From Siniperca chuatsi (taxonomy: Eukaryota > Chordata > Actinopteri > Centrarchiformes > Sinipercidae): a stretch of DNA of 64,000 nucleotides. Of the stretch, positions 1-13,381 are shown piece after piece; within the stretch, counting starts at the first letter, position 1; every line of letters begins with the position of its first letter. The notes beneath the pieces were generated by a model. That model made no database searches, was not told the DNA's origin, and saw nothing but the letters and a program-made list of their open reading frames with translations. Made by a program: the position numbers and the translations under genes. Location: the NCBI RefSeq assembly GCF_020085105.1, contig NC_058046.1, forward strand, positions 19,266,175 to 19,330,174, in the 5' to 3' direction.

Positions 1-1750
1 ATAAAAAAACAACAACTTTTAATTCATTTCAAAGCCCTTCTTCCTTATTTGAAAAGTTAAAGTCAACCATTTATTTTACAATGTAATATGAAATGTAACT
101 CCATGCCAGAAGTTTAAAAACGAAACTGTGAGAAAAAGCAATACATTTCAAAAATATGTGACTAGCTAGAAAGAAAGGACAAATTATGTATTCAAATAAA
201 ATCTTTAAAATAACTTGGTGTTGCAAAATATATTGATATGCCTGTAGATAGTTAACTTAATGGTTGCTGGCTTGATTTTTTCCCCAAGCAACTTAGTTTT
301 CTTAAAAAGCGGTACATTATAAAATGCACCCAATCACATCGGTTGTTTCCTGGTGATACATTAAGTTATCTAAGAGCTCTTAATTGGATATATGACTGTT
401 TGATATGAATTTAGGTCCAAACATGAAGTAGGTTGTGGAACAATTCCCTTGCTCAAAGTTTGCCGAACAATACATTCATGAGGAATTATAGCTGCATTAG
501 TTTGTAGAAGGATTGCAGTACAAACAGCCCTGCTGTTGTAGCCAGAGTTAAGCCCAGGAACTGACCATGACACATGCACCAAGACATCTGTGGGAAAACT
601 ACATATATCTTACTCATCCTTTATCGTGCACAGGTGCAATAGTTTCTTTTCCAATCCAGGGGGGAAGTATTTAAAAAAAAAAAAAAAAAAGTACCAGCAT
701 TGAAAGATCAAAAATGCAAGGTTCCGCAATGAATCTGCACCACAGAAATGAACTAAAATGACAGTAAAACCAAAAATTCACATTAGACTATTTTTGCTGT
801 TGACAGGATAATTTCTACTATACAACTCCTTTCATGGTTATAAAAGCTTTAAGTGGCCATTAATAATAACTACCAAGCAGATTATCACTGTAAACACCAT
901 ATCTCGCATTTTACTATTTTAATTAAGAAAATAGCCGAAAAACAATATTGCATGACCAAATTGAAATAGCTATGATGCAGTAGATAGTGGTGCTTTTTGT
1001 GGAACAAAGGCATCTCACAATCGTCTATCACTGCATGTCCTCACATGTAACTGTCAAAGAGCATTTTAACAGGAAGCATGTTAGCATATGTGGGACATCA
1101 GATTCACAACCAGCTTGTGACAGAGAGCTTTATATTGGTACATTTTTGTGCCTGCCTTCATGTTAGACTGAAAATACTGTCCACACACTTGTATTGTCAC
1201 AGGTGTAAAGTCCACCCAAGACCGGTTTCATGTCACTACTTTTTTTCTTTCCCGTTACTCTCCATTGAACACTAATGACAGACATTTAAAAAAGCTAAGA
1301 TTGGGATATCACTGTAATTACAACAGCTAAAAGTTAACAAAAAGAAAATTGCTCATCATTAACTAAAACATGTTTAGACAATCAAAACACTATATGCCAA
1401 CTTTTGAAGGAGAAAAAAAAAAGAGCTGGTTTCCACTTAAACTTCCAAATGTCCATGGTCCAATATAAAATTCAGTAGGTTGCTCTTACAGAGTCCTGTG
1501 AAAAAATATTCTTACTACACTACACTATTTTATATGATCTATAGTGGCAAAATGGGAAAAAAGGCTCAAAGACAGCATAAAAGAGAACAGAAAGAATAAA
1601 AGGAAAAGTACAGTACAAACATTTATGAAATGAAAAGAAGGCACAGATTTTAAGAGTTGAGACTAGAAGTCACAGAGGTAGCAGAGGTCACAGAGAGGGA
1701 CAAAGGAGAAAAAGAAACTGTTAAAAAGAGAGAGATGTGTGATGAAATGT
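1..1750 (-). other. mob1a: mob1a 3' UTR and downstream flank
   Basis: No coding sequence is visible here. The stretch lies directly 3' of the mob1a stop codon and probably contains a long 3' UTR, since vertebrate MOB1 genes often have one. On the minus strand an AATAAA-type polyadenylation signal (plus TTTATT) lies at about 70-75, so transcription could run almost to the window edge. An 18-A run sits near 673-690. The true cleavage site cannot be fixed from sequence alone. Confidence 0.5.
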
Positions 1751-2057
1751 CTATCTGTCCTTGGATCCAAGCTTCTCGATCAAGTCCTGCAGGGGAGCAA
1801 GCTCTCGTCTGTCGATAAGATTGAACTCCTACGAGAAAAAATAAAAATAATTTAATATCAGATTGGTTATTTAAGTTTGTTCAAATTTGTAAATTAAAAC
1901 AATCACAGGTTGTTGCTGCCCATACACAATCTGACTAGTGTTGTGGTCCTGTATAAAGAATAGGACAGAAGTTGCAGTAGCACTGACATGTTAAAAGGCC
2001 CAATGCAATGCTAAACACTCAGTGCAGTTAACCTACAATATGTTAGTGTAACTAGGC

Positions 2058-2089
<32 letters not shown>

Positions 2090-5000
2090 GACCAAAATCC
2101 TCCTGCCATGTCAAGTTCTCTTAAGCCCCTTTCAGACATATAATCTGGAAAATGTTGGGTTCATCTGTTTGTTCAAGCAATGGCTTTTTGGCTTTCATGC
2201 ACAGGTGTCTGTTATGGAAAGGATCCATGCAGACTCTGTTCAAACATGACAGGACTGTTGCAGATAGAGCCTCAATACTTGTATAATGATTGGCATCTGG
2301 CATAGACAAGACTAGGCATCGTAGGGTGTTAGGTACAATGTATGAATCAAGAGATTATTTACTGCCAGGGAGAGTTCTTTCAGTTCATTGTTGGATCAAT
2401 GTCAAGCCATTATAACTAAAGAAGTGTAGCTTGCAATGGGTCTCACTTCAGAGTCTTGTCCGCTGCTTCGAAATTGATCAATGAGCTGATCAAGGAGCAG
2501 CATTTAAAACTTGTCCTACATTCCTAATCCTTGTTTGACTGGTTTTCACACTATATGTACATCATACAGAAGGTTGTCGTTATCTTGTTTATGCTTTTAC
2601 CAGTATGACTGCTTTTATTCACACTTGAACTATACAGAAAATGTTACAGACATGTTACTAGTTCCTCAGCAGGCAGATTGCCAGAGCACCTTTTATGGAA
2701 AAATGACTCGGGAAAATTGGCATATATGGATTACAGTACATGTCTGAATGAGGCTTTAGATACACGGCAGTGATTAAACCCTACATTGGAGCAGGATAAT
2801 CTCACCTGAACAAAGAAAATGAAGTGCTTGAAGGAGGTGTTGAGGTGGGCCTCCTCCTGCAGCTGCATCACAGAGTCAAAATGTTGGTGGTAGATGTGAG
2901 CGTAAACCCTGAACAGACGCTTCAGGATGGTTTTGGCCACAGACATGAAGTTCTTCGGAAAGGGAACTCCTGTGGGACGGAAGGTGGTGAAAAATGCTGA
3001 TGTCAAGAGAAGAGCATGTGCTGTTTCAACCTCCACTAAGCCTTTAAACCTACATCAGAGTGAGACTAAAGTTTATTGAGATGCTGTACTTTTAGCTTAT
3101 TTGCCTAATCAAAATTCAAGTGTGAGTATGGACAGCAGCAGAAAAATCTCTCCACCCAAACAAAGTTACAAATCAAAATGTAGACGGCATGCAGAGTGGA
3201 GATACAACGCAGTCGGACAGTATTAGGACAGTGACACATTGTTGTTGTGTTTTCCTTGTATTCACATTGGGGTTGAAATTAAACAATGACTACCAGATTT
3301 AAAGCTAACTTTCAGTTTTAATATGACAGTGTAACATTCACATAAAATTGACAGTGTAGAAATTGTAGTCCTTTTATACACTGTCCTCCAATGTCAGGGG
3401 ACCAAATTAATTTTGACAACATAAACTTAAAGAAATCTTTTGCAGTCAACCTCTGTCTGACAGCTACGACCCATAGACTGCAGTCCTCTTTAGACTTCAG
3501 TCTGCTTTTCAGCATGCAAGACACATGATCAGTTGGACTGAAGTCAGATGTCTGACATTACACTGTATTTGCCCTTGGTTGCCTTGTCTGTATGTTTAGG
3601 ATCCTTGTCCTGCTGCGTTGCTTGCATCTAAAATCAGGGGACTGTGTATAAAAAGTGCTGAGTCCTACACTGGTTGGGACGTGAGCCCCTTCAAACATCT
3701 GAAATCAGCTCATTAATCGCATAATCATTGTTTCATTTCAAATCAAATATATGAAAAAGAAAGGCCAAAACAATGACAAACATATCACGGTCCTAATACC
3801 CTCTGAACCTGTAGCGTCAGGTTTGTTGTCTGGTCTTTTTACTCAGTCAGCCAAACATGGATTTTACAGAAATACTGGAGGAAAATACACTGCATATGTT
3901 CACCCCAGTAGAACATATATTGTATATCAAAATGACAAACCTATGAGAGTCTAGACTGTTGGAAAACGAAAGAAGCAAAGAAGGCGCGCAATGTATAGTT
4001 AATTCCAAAAGGGTAAAAGTAAAGTAAAAGAGAACTGTCAATTTCGCCTGTGGAAAGACAATATTAAAATAAAATAATGTACGCAGCTGCTTGCGACTAC
4101 AGCGTACTTGGTGTTGGTTTGTCTCTCCCTGAGCTGAAGTCTACTGACTGATTCAGAAATGCCTAATACACTTCTACAAAGGTGAAACTGCAACTAAAAT
4201 CTGAAAGCTTGTTTGCCAAACTGCTTAAAATGAAAATTCCTATCTTATTAATCAAAACTCACCAATCTTGGAGGGAAAAAGTGTCTCATCATCCAGTTGA
4301 TCCTGCACCCAGGTCATCAGGTAGTCGATATACTTGGGCGCAGAGCATTTTATAGGCTTCTTAATATTTGTGCCATCAGCCCAGTGATACTCATATCTAC
4401 ATAGAAAGAACAAAATTAATCGGCACCTCGTGTTATTGACTTGATTCAGTAGTTACAGCAGACCTACATATGAGACATGGAAGCTCAACATATAACATGC
4501 ACTCATTCTGCCTTTCTGTCAGGACATGAAAACATAATTTGGTAGGAGATAAGCTAAAAAAAAAAGAGCAGGAGGGGGAAATGAAAAAGTATGCTATGAT
4601 GGCAGCTATGTCAACAGGAAGTAAACCCCGGCCTCTTCCTCCTGATTAAGAGTCTAAGCACAGATAGTCTTGGTAGGAGAGAGGATAGAGGAAGTGCCAA
4701 ATCTAGATTCTAACTAAATAGCTTCTACAGGGACCACATGCAAAGTATAATTCCTGTTTCCTCATGTGACATTCAGATGACATAGTTCAATTTCATTTAC
4801 TTTAACTGTCTCAAAAATTCAAAACCTGAATCCATAGTTGGGTTCTTTTATACACATGACTCATCATTTCCCAATTCTGGACAAAATAATGTTTCATCCA
4901 CTAAACTATATTATGACTCAGTTGAACTTACTTAAACTCTTCCCCATTTATTTCATAAATGTCTGTAATACAAGTTCCTGAGATAAAAAAATGTTCATCA

Positions 5001-7549
5001 TGGCTAAAACACACTAAAACAAGTAAGAAGTGTCTCTCATAGCCCATAAACACAGTAACATGCAATCCCTAGTTACTGTTAAATCCTGGTTCTCTTCTGT
5101 TGTAAAGTAATGCATAACTGCCTTTAGCAGTGGGGTAATGTGCCTTCCATAACAAAAATCATATTACTGAAGGTGTGTTATGAAGGCCTGTATCACTGTG
5201 CTGTAGAGCCACAAATCTGTCATTATTGATTCGGATTGTTATTCATGTTTTGTAATGTTCTTCAAAGCACTTGAGCTTTGTGTGACACATCTCATGTCTC
5301 GGCCAACTCATGTGAAGTTCCCCGTTTCATAAAATGACGTCCCTTGTTTCAATGGAACTTGCCAAATGACATTTAGCCCATTTTTGAGCTGTTCACTGCA
5401 TTACAGGAGGGAAAATTTTAGCTAAGATTATATGTTACATGTTAAATTATATACATATGTAACGCACAAAAAAAAAGTCTTCTCAGTACCATCTATTTTC
5501 TCTTCTGCCTTTACAAGCCTTTAAGTAAACCTTCTGACTAAAAAGTAACATGTACATGTTTGAATGTTATTTGAAGTTGTTGGAACGACAGCTCTGTTTT
5601 ATTCAAGTGTCTCGATAAAACATGACAGTGTGACAGTAAGCCAGCATGCACAATACCAGGACCCAAAAAAATAAATAACAATAAACAAAGCCGCTAAATT
5701 GTTAATATTATTTACACCCATGCTTTTCCTACTGGGACATGTCAAAATGTCTTCTGTGACAAAGGCCTATTATAAGCCCTGTACTCAAAAAGAAGCTGCA
5801 TGCATAAAAAGGGACACTGCTGGCTGTTACCTTGGTCCCGCAGACATCACAGAGCAACTGGTCTCAGTGCAGAACTCGGTGATGGTGCCGTACAGCATGT
5901 TGATCTGGTTGAAGAAATCCACCGCTAAAAGAAAGGGTTAATTATAAGGAATGTTCATGCTCATAACAACAACAAATTAAAGAGTGTCACTTTTCTTTAC
6001 ATACAGTGGTTGTATCTAGTCTTTTTATACAATGTAGACAGTTTGTGCCCTGCATTTTTAGAAAACATTATCTATAGCCATAAATGAATATGCTTAATAA
6101 GAAATCTAGCTGTTTTTCTCTCAATGTCGGTACATGTGTATGGCCTCCTGTATAATTAATGATGTGAATTCAACTAATTATGACCACATTTTTGCATATC
6201 CTGTGCATATGCTGCATTTTCACCTGTCCTTTCATTCTTATATTCTAAGATACAAGAGTCTTATCCTGACCAAATATTTCCAAACATGTTTTTTGGTAAA
6301 CCGTTGATTATTTTTTTGTTTCAAATAATTCTGCTGTTACTACCACTGCTTACTTTGTAAACAATCTTAATTCTGTGACCAATAATTCACCAACTTGGTT
6401 GTGTGTGTTAGTTTGACCATACTTCTCGTCTTTTACCACTTGGTGATGCACATTTTCAACATCTGCACATGGCTAATTTACGTTTAGAAATGTAAAAGGG
6501 TAGTTTGTGCACTGAGTGACGTTTTCTATAAATAGGTTTATTGTCTTCATCCACTCACTGTTGACTGCAATCCACTCATTGAGATCCTCTCCCTCTGGCA
6601 GCATGACCGCCTGCCTCAAGTTCCCACTGCCAAGTGTTGCCTCAGCGTGTTTCAGCAGCTCATACTGGTGGGAGCCCTCTGGGATGTTCTTCTTCGGCTT
6701 GAAGGTCTTGGATGAGCGACTGCCACTGCAAAGAAACAAACGTGGAGCTAAGCAACTGTCTGTACTGTGACCTTTTTAAAAAGGTACGCGTGGGAGTAGA
6801 TGCTCCTCTTGGGCCTTCATATGTGAGGATCCTTCCTGTCTGGTTTGAGCAATCAGCAGCTGCTGCAGGAAGACATAACACCTGTGAACTTGATGCTGAG
6901 GCGATACTCGTGGTTTGTAATCGCTGCCACATTTGTCATGCCAACTTGTTTTGGCCCGTTTTCGTTGTGGCAGAAATATGACTGTACAATCTGTGTCATG
7001 TATATAAAGTTATGGTGATTACCCACTTGGTGCAACAGACAGGAAATGCAACAGTATCATTGTAAACAACGGAACAGTTAATTGCATTGCTCGTCGTTTT
7101 AGCAGACAGCAAAGGTGTGGACGATGACTAATGTTAACATGTCTAGTCTTATATGACTAACTACACGAAAACATGATAATCTAAGCTAATTTGGCAAATC
7201 AACCGTAAGATAGCAATTAATCACCAGGCTAGCCAAGTTACAACGTAACTACTTTAAAAAAAAAGTTACAGTTGGCGAGTGCTGGGAACCTATAAATAAA
7301 CACAGCTCACAGATACTGTTACGACGACAAATGATAACCCTATGTAAGAAAAGGCCGTTTAAGTTTAACCTAAACTTATTAGGACTACAATGCAGTTAGT
7401 TAGCTGGCTTGTTTTCTGTAACGGTGTCTTATTTTAACGCCAGTTACTTCCCTTGATAGAACTTCGTAGAAGCGTAGCTAACGTTAACCGCAAGCTCCGG
7501 CTGAAACTTAGCAAGCGACTGCTAACTTTACTTACAACAGGAAGCTCAT
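1751..7549 (-). CDS. mob1a: MOB kinase activator 1A (Hippo pathway)
   Basis: Coding exons are 7536-7549, 6559-6725, 5831-5924, 4263-4396, 2806-2969 and 1751-1828. They sum to 651 nt (216 aa plus stop), the usual MOB1 length, and every junction is GT-AG and in phase. The protein begins [20 protein letters not shown]1 is the adaptor that binds and activates LATS and NDR kinases downstream of MST1/2. The zinc-binding residues C79, C84, H161 and H166 are all present, as are T12 and T35, the known MST phosphorylation sites. The start ATG has a good context (CCAAGATG). The MOB1A assignment over MOB1B rests on adjacency to mthfd2, as in human; the protein alone barely separates the paralogues. The introns hold only simple repeats and AT-rich DNA. 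It is divergent from mthfd2. Confidence 0.96.
2060..2089. repeat. (ACTA)n microsatellite
   Basis: About seven tandem copies of ACTA lie in the last intron of mob1a. Confidence 0.9.
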
Positions 7550-8050
7550 CTTGGCGGAGCAGTCGTCGGAGAGCCTCGATTACAGCTCCTAACACTGGTT
7601 TAGTAAACAGAAATGTGTTTTAAAATTATATACTTGGAGCCGCTTATCAGCGATGCCTGCTAACAGTTAGGCTAACATGAACTGCACCCACAGTGGCTCT
7701 TCCTCTATCGGCTCTCAGCAGCAGCAGCCCGGCAGGCAGATTGTCGCCCCCTCCCGGCTGCATGCAGCTACTACAACTCTCCACACAGGTTTATAATGAA
7801 CTTGTGACTTTCTGTCCGATAATATACTTATATCACTCCTTAGAATTTAGCTTAGTGGTGTAACTAATCTAATCTAGGAACAGTCAGACACACTCTTTTA
7901 ATACTGAAACCACCTTTATCTGTTGCACACATTTTGTAACCCAATATTTTTTGTTAAAATGCATTTGTTGACATGTATCTTGACATGACATGTCAAGTGT
8001 AAGTGCATCTGAGCCAAAATGTAGGTCTATTCATAGACTGGGAGCAACTC

Positions 8051-8097
<47 letters not shown>
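8051..8097. repeat. (AGAT)n microsatellite
   Basis: About eleven uninterrupted AGAT/ATAG units lie between mob1a and mthfd2. Confidence 0.95.
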
Positions 8098-8710
8098 CTA
8101 CATCTCAGAGGGAATATTGTAGCCTACTTTTTACTCCACTATGTTTATTTGACAGATTGTTGCTAGTTACTTTATAAATAGGTTAAAAAGTTCACAACAG
8201 TATATATAAAGTAGTTAAAATTAGCTTAATCTCGACCAGCTAAATGCTGCTTCTACGTTAATGTAGGCCTGTGTCATTAATGATAATCCAATAATATATA
8301 ATAATATAACTCTGACAGTGGCCACTCAGCCTGAATAATAAGTGCTTTTACTTTTGATACTTCAAGTGTATTTTGCTGACAGTATTTCTTTACTTTTACT
8401 TATATTTTGAACACAATGCGTAATGGAGTTTTTTTTTTGTTTGTTTGTTTGTTGTTGTTGTTTTTTTTACAATTTATGATTACTACTTTTGCTTAAATTA
8501 AAAATGTGAATAATTCTTAGTAAAATATCTACATACATTTACTCAAGTACTGTACTTAAGTACAATTCTGAGGTACTTGTACTTTACTTATACTTTCATT
8601 GTAATCTACCCAATACTTCACTACCACTACATTTCAGAGAGAATTTGTTTTATTGTACTCCACTGCAATTATTTTACAAGTACTTTGTAGATTGAACATG
8701 GAAATGCCGC
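8098..8710. repeat. Fragments of non-autonomous hAT-type repeats
   Basis: Two stretches carry the lexicon of a common teleost short hAT family. 8098-8400 includes TTTTTACTCCACTATGTTTA. 8520-8710 includes ACTCAAGTACTGTACTTAAG, TACTCCACTGCAATTATTTT and CATTTCAGAGAGAAT. The same words occur in the cleaner element at 15914-16420. Ends and target duplications are not intact here, so this is a degenerate or composite insertion. A T-rich run at 8430-8468 separates the two pieces. Confidence 0.6.
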
Positions 8711-8982
8711 TTTAAAAAACTGACACGAACAATTCTGTCCGCACAATAACTACGTTTTTACTTATTAAAGTATTTTTGGCTGATACTTGTACTTGTGACT
8801 TGTACTAGTGACGGCAGCAGATAACAGTGACGCAGGCCCCATGCGGAAGAGGGAGGGGCTTCCAAGCCTCTCTGCCTGTCTGCCTCTCTTCCTCCTTCAC
8901 AGACCCGTCTTCACCCACGGTTGGCGGTGGTGTTTTGTTGCGTAACGGGCCGTGGTGTCTCCTCAACTCTCAGCCGGTCAGA

Positions 8983-11900
8983 ATGGCAGCGGTCAGGACT
9001 CTCAGGAAACTGTGCCAACACTCCCAGCATCAAGTCTGTAAAGTGCACACGTCCGCCTCGAGGTGAGTGCGCCCACTAGCTCTGAAATCTGGTTTGATTT
9101 GGGTACATTCAATACCACTTTTACGACGTGTTTGGCGCTCTTCTTGACAAAATGAGAAGATATGTCTCTTCAATACATTTCTTTATTGGTCGGCCTTCTG
9201 TAATATAGTATGTGCGTGGATACCGTCGTGCGTTTATTATTATTTATATTATTTATTTGAACTAAATGTCCGCAGTTGGGCACATTCTGGTGCGCCCCTA
9301 ACGTCGTGCCGGTAACATTGCAGCGACAGGCTGGCTGATGAAATCGGTCTGAATGCTTGCACCCGGTGACTTCAGGAGCCAGGTTTCAGCTGGAGGCCGA
9401 GGTGTGGGTATGCACACAAGGAAGAGATATGTATTAAGGCCATTCTGTCCTGGATGACATGCGATCATTTAAAATAGCAGAACTAATGGATGGTAAATCG
9501 TCTCTGAGAGGACATGCCATCATACAGATGGCAAATTAGCAGCCCGTGCAAGCATTTATTGGAAACGTGCTGAGTGCAGCATGACTGATATACATGTAAC
9601 TTAATGAACTAATGTTGCACACACGCCTTAAAAACCCAGACCTCGTGTGTCCCCTGCACGTGATCTGCAGCTCCAGAGGCACAAGATGGATCATTTGACA
9701 CCTATGTCATGTAATGCATGAGTTATTACCATATATCACAACATAGATATAACTTTAAGGCACTTTCATTTATATAAAACATTTCCTTACACATCAACTC
9801 AACAGGCTTTACCTTAAAATGCATACAGCAACAAGTAACATGTACAGAAGAATAAAATAGATGAAATAGAATAGAAGAAAAACATACAAAAAGACAACTC
9901 TCCTCTGAGATGGTTCTGATTTAACATTATTTAACATGGCTTTGTGGCCATACATTTGAAAAGAGAGATTTTCTCCTCAGTACACCGGCTTTAAACTTGT
10001 ATGAGGCTGAAGAGCTGTTTGCTGCCCTGTAATCTTGACACACTTTCTCTGGGACCTGGTACACTGGCCCCATGGTCTCACCCCATTTTGCCCAAAGATG
10101 TGATACTTTTCTGTGTGGTTTAATTAGTTTTGGCAGAATAAAAGGGTGGTTACATCACTGTTGATGGCTCATTAATCTTCAGTTATTAGTTACAGCTCTC
10201 TTTGTTGTTATATAACAGATAACCATCTTGGAGTTTTTGAAATTTGGACAAAGCAGCAGAAAAGGTCAACCCAGTTTGTACAGTCATACAGTGAAGAAGG
10301 TTTTTTCAGTTTTGACCATCAGCTGTCCCTGACTGTACTTGGTGATTAGATGCTCGTAAAAAGCTGCTCTCCTTTGACTTCTCTTACTTGTTTCTACCAA
10401 TTGACACCGACTCTGGGATTTCAAATACTGTGACACTACAGTACAAGTGCTCATAAAGCTCACTTCTTATATGGCTCCATCAGGTGGAGACGTGCTGTGT
10501 CTAATTTTGGAGGCTGGAATTGGTGCTTACCCAGGCTCATTTGATTACCGGTTTCTAGTATCTCAAGCCCTGTTCAATGGCAATGAAAAAGACCATGTCC
10601 AGTAGATAAGTGGGTTTAGATTAGTACTGTAAAGATTATTCAGAAAGTTGAAAGAATGTTAAATTATTAGCTTGGTTTTCTTTGTTTATATAGTTACTTT
10701 TTTTGTGGCTTGTGATCATATTAATGTCATAAATTAATGACATTTTCCAATAAAGCTTGTGACACCTGTGTTGGTCGTTTGTTATAATTTTTGACATTAT
10801 ATATACTAAACAAGTAAGTAATTCATTGAAAAATTATAGTGAATAAAGTAGTTAGTTGCAGCCCTAGATTGAACGACAAACTTACCTAATTTCTTTGTCT
10901 GAATAACAGCAGAATCACAGCTTGTTAAAATGTAAGTTATCAACTGTTTGTCCTCTGACTCCAGTGTTTTTACTTGCTCTCAACTCTCAGACAGGAGGCG
11001 GTGGTCATCTCAGGAAAGAAACTAGCACGGCAGATTCGGGAGGAGGCCCGGGGCGACGTGGAGAAATGGGTTTCAGCCGGCCACAGGAGACCCCATCTGA
11101 GTGTGGTTCTGGTAGGAGACAACCCAGCCAGTCACTCCTACGTCCTGAATAAGACTCGAGCTGCAGCTGATGTCGGTAAGAAAAAACACCCACAGGTCTC
11201 ATACGCACGTGTAAACACAATTATTCTACAATATAACAACTAAAGAGCCAGTGCCTGCGTTTTTAGTTGTTTTCTCACTTCATCCTCCCACAGGAATCTC
11301 TAGTGAGACAATTCTCAAGCATTCAGACATCACTGAGGAGGAGTTATTGGACCTGATCTACAAACTCAACACAGACCCTCGTGTGGACGGCCTGCTGGTC
11401 CAGCTGCCTTTGCCAGGTACACAGAAACTGGAACAGTGGAATAGAAAGATTGATGATGAGTATAGAGAAGTGTGCATCTGCAGAGTGGCTGCTTTGTGTC
11501 ATGGTATTTGTGTGACATCACTGATATTACAGCTGAGTGCAAGTATCGTTCAGCACGTACGTCAGCACAAAAATGCCAACCTGCATACTGTCTCTGTTAG
11601 GAATGTTTTTTATCATTAAAGGCAAAACACCTATATATGCTTAAATAAGTTGCATTTGTAACCTTTTACGAACTCATCTGTCAACGTTTGCAGTTGTCCT
11701 GACTGTAACTTGTCTTTGTTTTCTGACAGACCACATTGATGAGCGCGCAGTCTGTAATGCAGTTGCCCCTACGAAGGACGTGGACGGCTTCCACGTAGTT
11801 AATGTGGGCCGCATGTGCCTGGATCAATCCACCATGCTTCCTGCCACTCCCTGGGGAGTCTGGGAAATTATTAAACGTACAGGTAACAGGAGTGACCACT

Positions 11901-12709
11901 TACTTCCTCTTAGGGCTGAAATGCTGCTGAACAAACCATCTAAACTAACCATCCTGATTCTCGTCTTCCAGGTATTCCTACACTTGGGAAGAATGTCGTG
12001 GTTGCAGGACGCTCCAAGAATGTGGGCATGCCCATTGCCATGTTACTGCATACAGACGGCCGTCATGAGAGGCCCGGAGGTTGGTTATAGTGCATGTGGG
12101 TTTATCTGTGTGTTTTAAGATAGAGGGTTTAAGTATATGGTATAAGTACTAAACGTTATTTCTTTTGCAGGTGATGCCACGGTCACCATTTCTCACCGTT
12201 ACACTCCAAAGGAGCAACTTCGCCAGCACACTAAAATCGCTGATATCATTGTGGCTGCTGCAGGTTTGTGTCACTCTTTCTTCAGTAGAGAGATTTTTTT
12301 TCTGTTGTCTAACTGTACTGTGTGTGTTAACTGAACTATCAGGGATTCCAAACCTCATTACTGCCGACATGATCAAAGAGGGAGCAGCCGTGATTGACGT
12401 TGGGATAAACAGAGTGCAGGACCCAGTCACTGGAAAGAGCAGACTGGTTGGAGATGTGGATTTTGAAGGTAAGGCTGGACAGCGAACATTGTTTTTCTGC
12501 ACAGACATCCTTGGTGTCTCGGGTGTCTGTAACGTCATACCTTTCTCTGTCTATACTCAGCCGTGAGACAGAAGGCGGGCTTCATCACCCCTGTACCTGG
12601 AGGTGTGGGACCCATGACTGTGGCAATGCTCATGAAGAACACTGTCAAAGCAGCTAAGAACGTTCTGCTGTATCCCCCAGAGAGGATCCGCATGGCAGCT
12701 GCGTCCTAA
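8983..12709 (+). CDS. mthfd2: Bifunctional methylenetetrahydrofolate dehydrogenase/cyclohydrolase, mitochondrial
   Basis: Exons are 8983-9062, 10991-11175, 11294-11416, 11730-11882, 11972-12079, 12171-12263, 12343-12468 and 12561-12709. They total 1017 nt (338 aa), all GT-AG and in phase; the human protein is about 350 aa. The enzyme oxidises 5,10-methylene-THF with NAD+ and hydrolyses methenyl-THF to 10-formyl-THF in the mitochondrial matrix. The first ~27 residues are basic and lack acids, fitting a targeting peptide. The family YxxxK catalytic pair is seen as Y77 and K81 ([10 protein letters not shown]). The Rossmann segment GRSKNVGMP and the C-terminal signature [11 protein letters not shown] are intact. 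The C-terminus ([12 protein letters not shown]) is shorter than and unlike the mammalian tail. Exon 1 is isolated from the rest by a 1.9-kb intron. A possible AATAAA signal is at 13245. Confidence 0.97.
9063..10990 (+). other. mthfd2: mthfd2 intron 1
   Basis: This intron is unusually long next to the other mthfd2 introns (roughly 70-310 nt). No exon or RNA gene is seen. Its 3' end (about 10800-10870) carries a phrase ending GTTGCAGCCCTAG that is common in teleost dispersed repeats, so part of the length is probably transposon-derived. Confidence 0.6.
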
Positions 12710-13381
12710 GGGGCCGAAGAAAATCCCAACAACATTGACACATTCCAGCTGCTCCAACACCACCACCACCCCCTCATTTTTTACTTTGGGCAACCTGACG
12801 AGCTCCCCTTGCACACGGAGTGGAAAGATGATAGCTTTAAAGCTCTCCTCCTGTTTAACCTTTCCTAACTTCCAGTCCAAGTCCAGTCATCTTTAGACTG
12901 TTACGTTCACTCATGCAGCTGCATGTTTTATGTAACAGGGTTTTTCATTATTTATCATTTGCAATGTATTTCTATGGAGTTTTTGGATTTCTAAGGAATC
13001 TTGGAAGATTGTTTTATTTATTGCTACAGTGACATAATATTTAAATATGAATGAAAGCAGGTCACAGTATATAACTCTGAGTTAGTAAGCAGTTAATGCA
13101 GAGCAATTGAGGCCTGTTGTTGTTTCTTTCAGTTAGTGTAGCCTTATGTACCAAGGGTGATAAGGGCTAACATCATCAGGAACAAGTATGTTTATCAATA
13201 TTCAAGCTTTAAAGATTCACAATTGCCTTTTGTAAAAACTTTGAAATAAATATTACAAATATATTCTCACATTGATGCTTTCTGTGCACACAGATTGTCT
13301 CTTCCTTGTACAGTGAAGAACAGTGACCATGATTTTGTACACTTACTCTCTTTACAGTGTCAGATTCACATTCGCACTCAC
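12710..13381 (+). other. mthfd2: mthfd2 3' UTR
   Basis: Non-coding sequence follows the TAA stop. An AATAAA polyadenylation signal at 13245-13250 gives a predicted 3' UTR of about 560 nt. The Tc1-like element begins just downstream, so the insertion appears to lie beyond the natural transcript end. Confidence 0.65.

Larger units (their letters stand above)
7550..8982. promoter_or_regulatory. Divergent intergenic region mob1a/mthfd2
   Basis: This 1.4-kb segment separates two head-to-head genes and must hold both 5' UTRs and promoters. The mob1a side (about 7550-7760) is GC-richer with CpGs. The mthfd2 side (about 8800-8982) is also GC-rich and contains a half-CRE (GTGACGCAG) near 8828. No TATA box is obvious. 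The middle is taken up by a tetranucleotide repeat and hAT-derived DNA, so the two promoters do not look like one compact bidirectional promoter. Confidence 0.5.

Noticed and set aside
8827..8982. Upstream ATG at 8827 as the mthfd2 start
   Set aside because: It would add 52 residues of low similarity before MAAVRTL; the ATG at 8983 starts a normal basic mitochondrial leader and gives the family's length.
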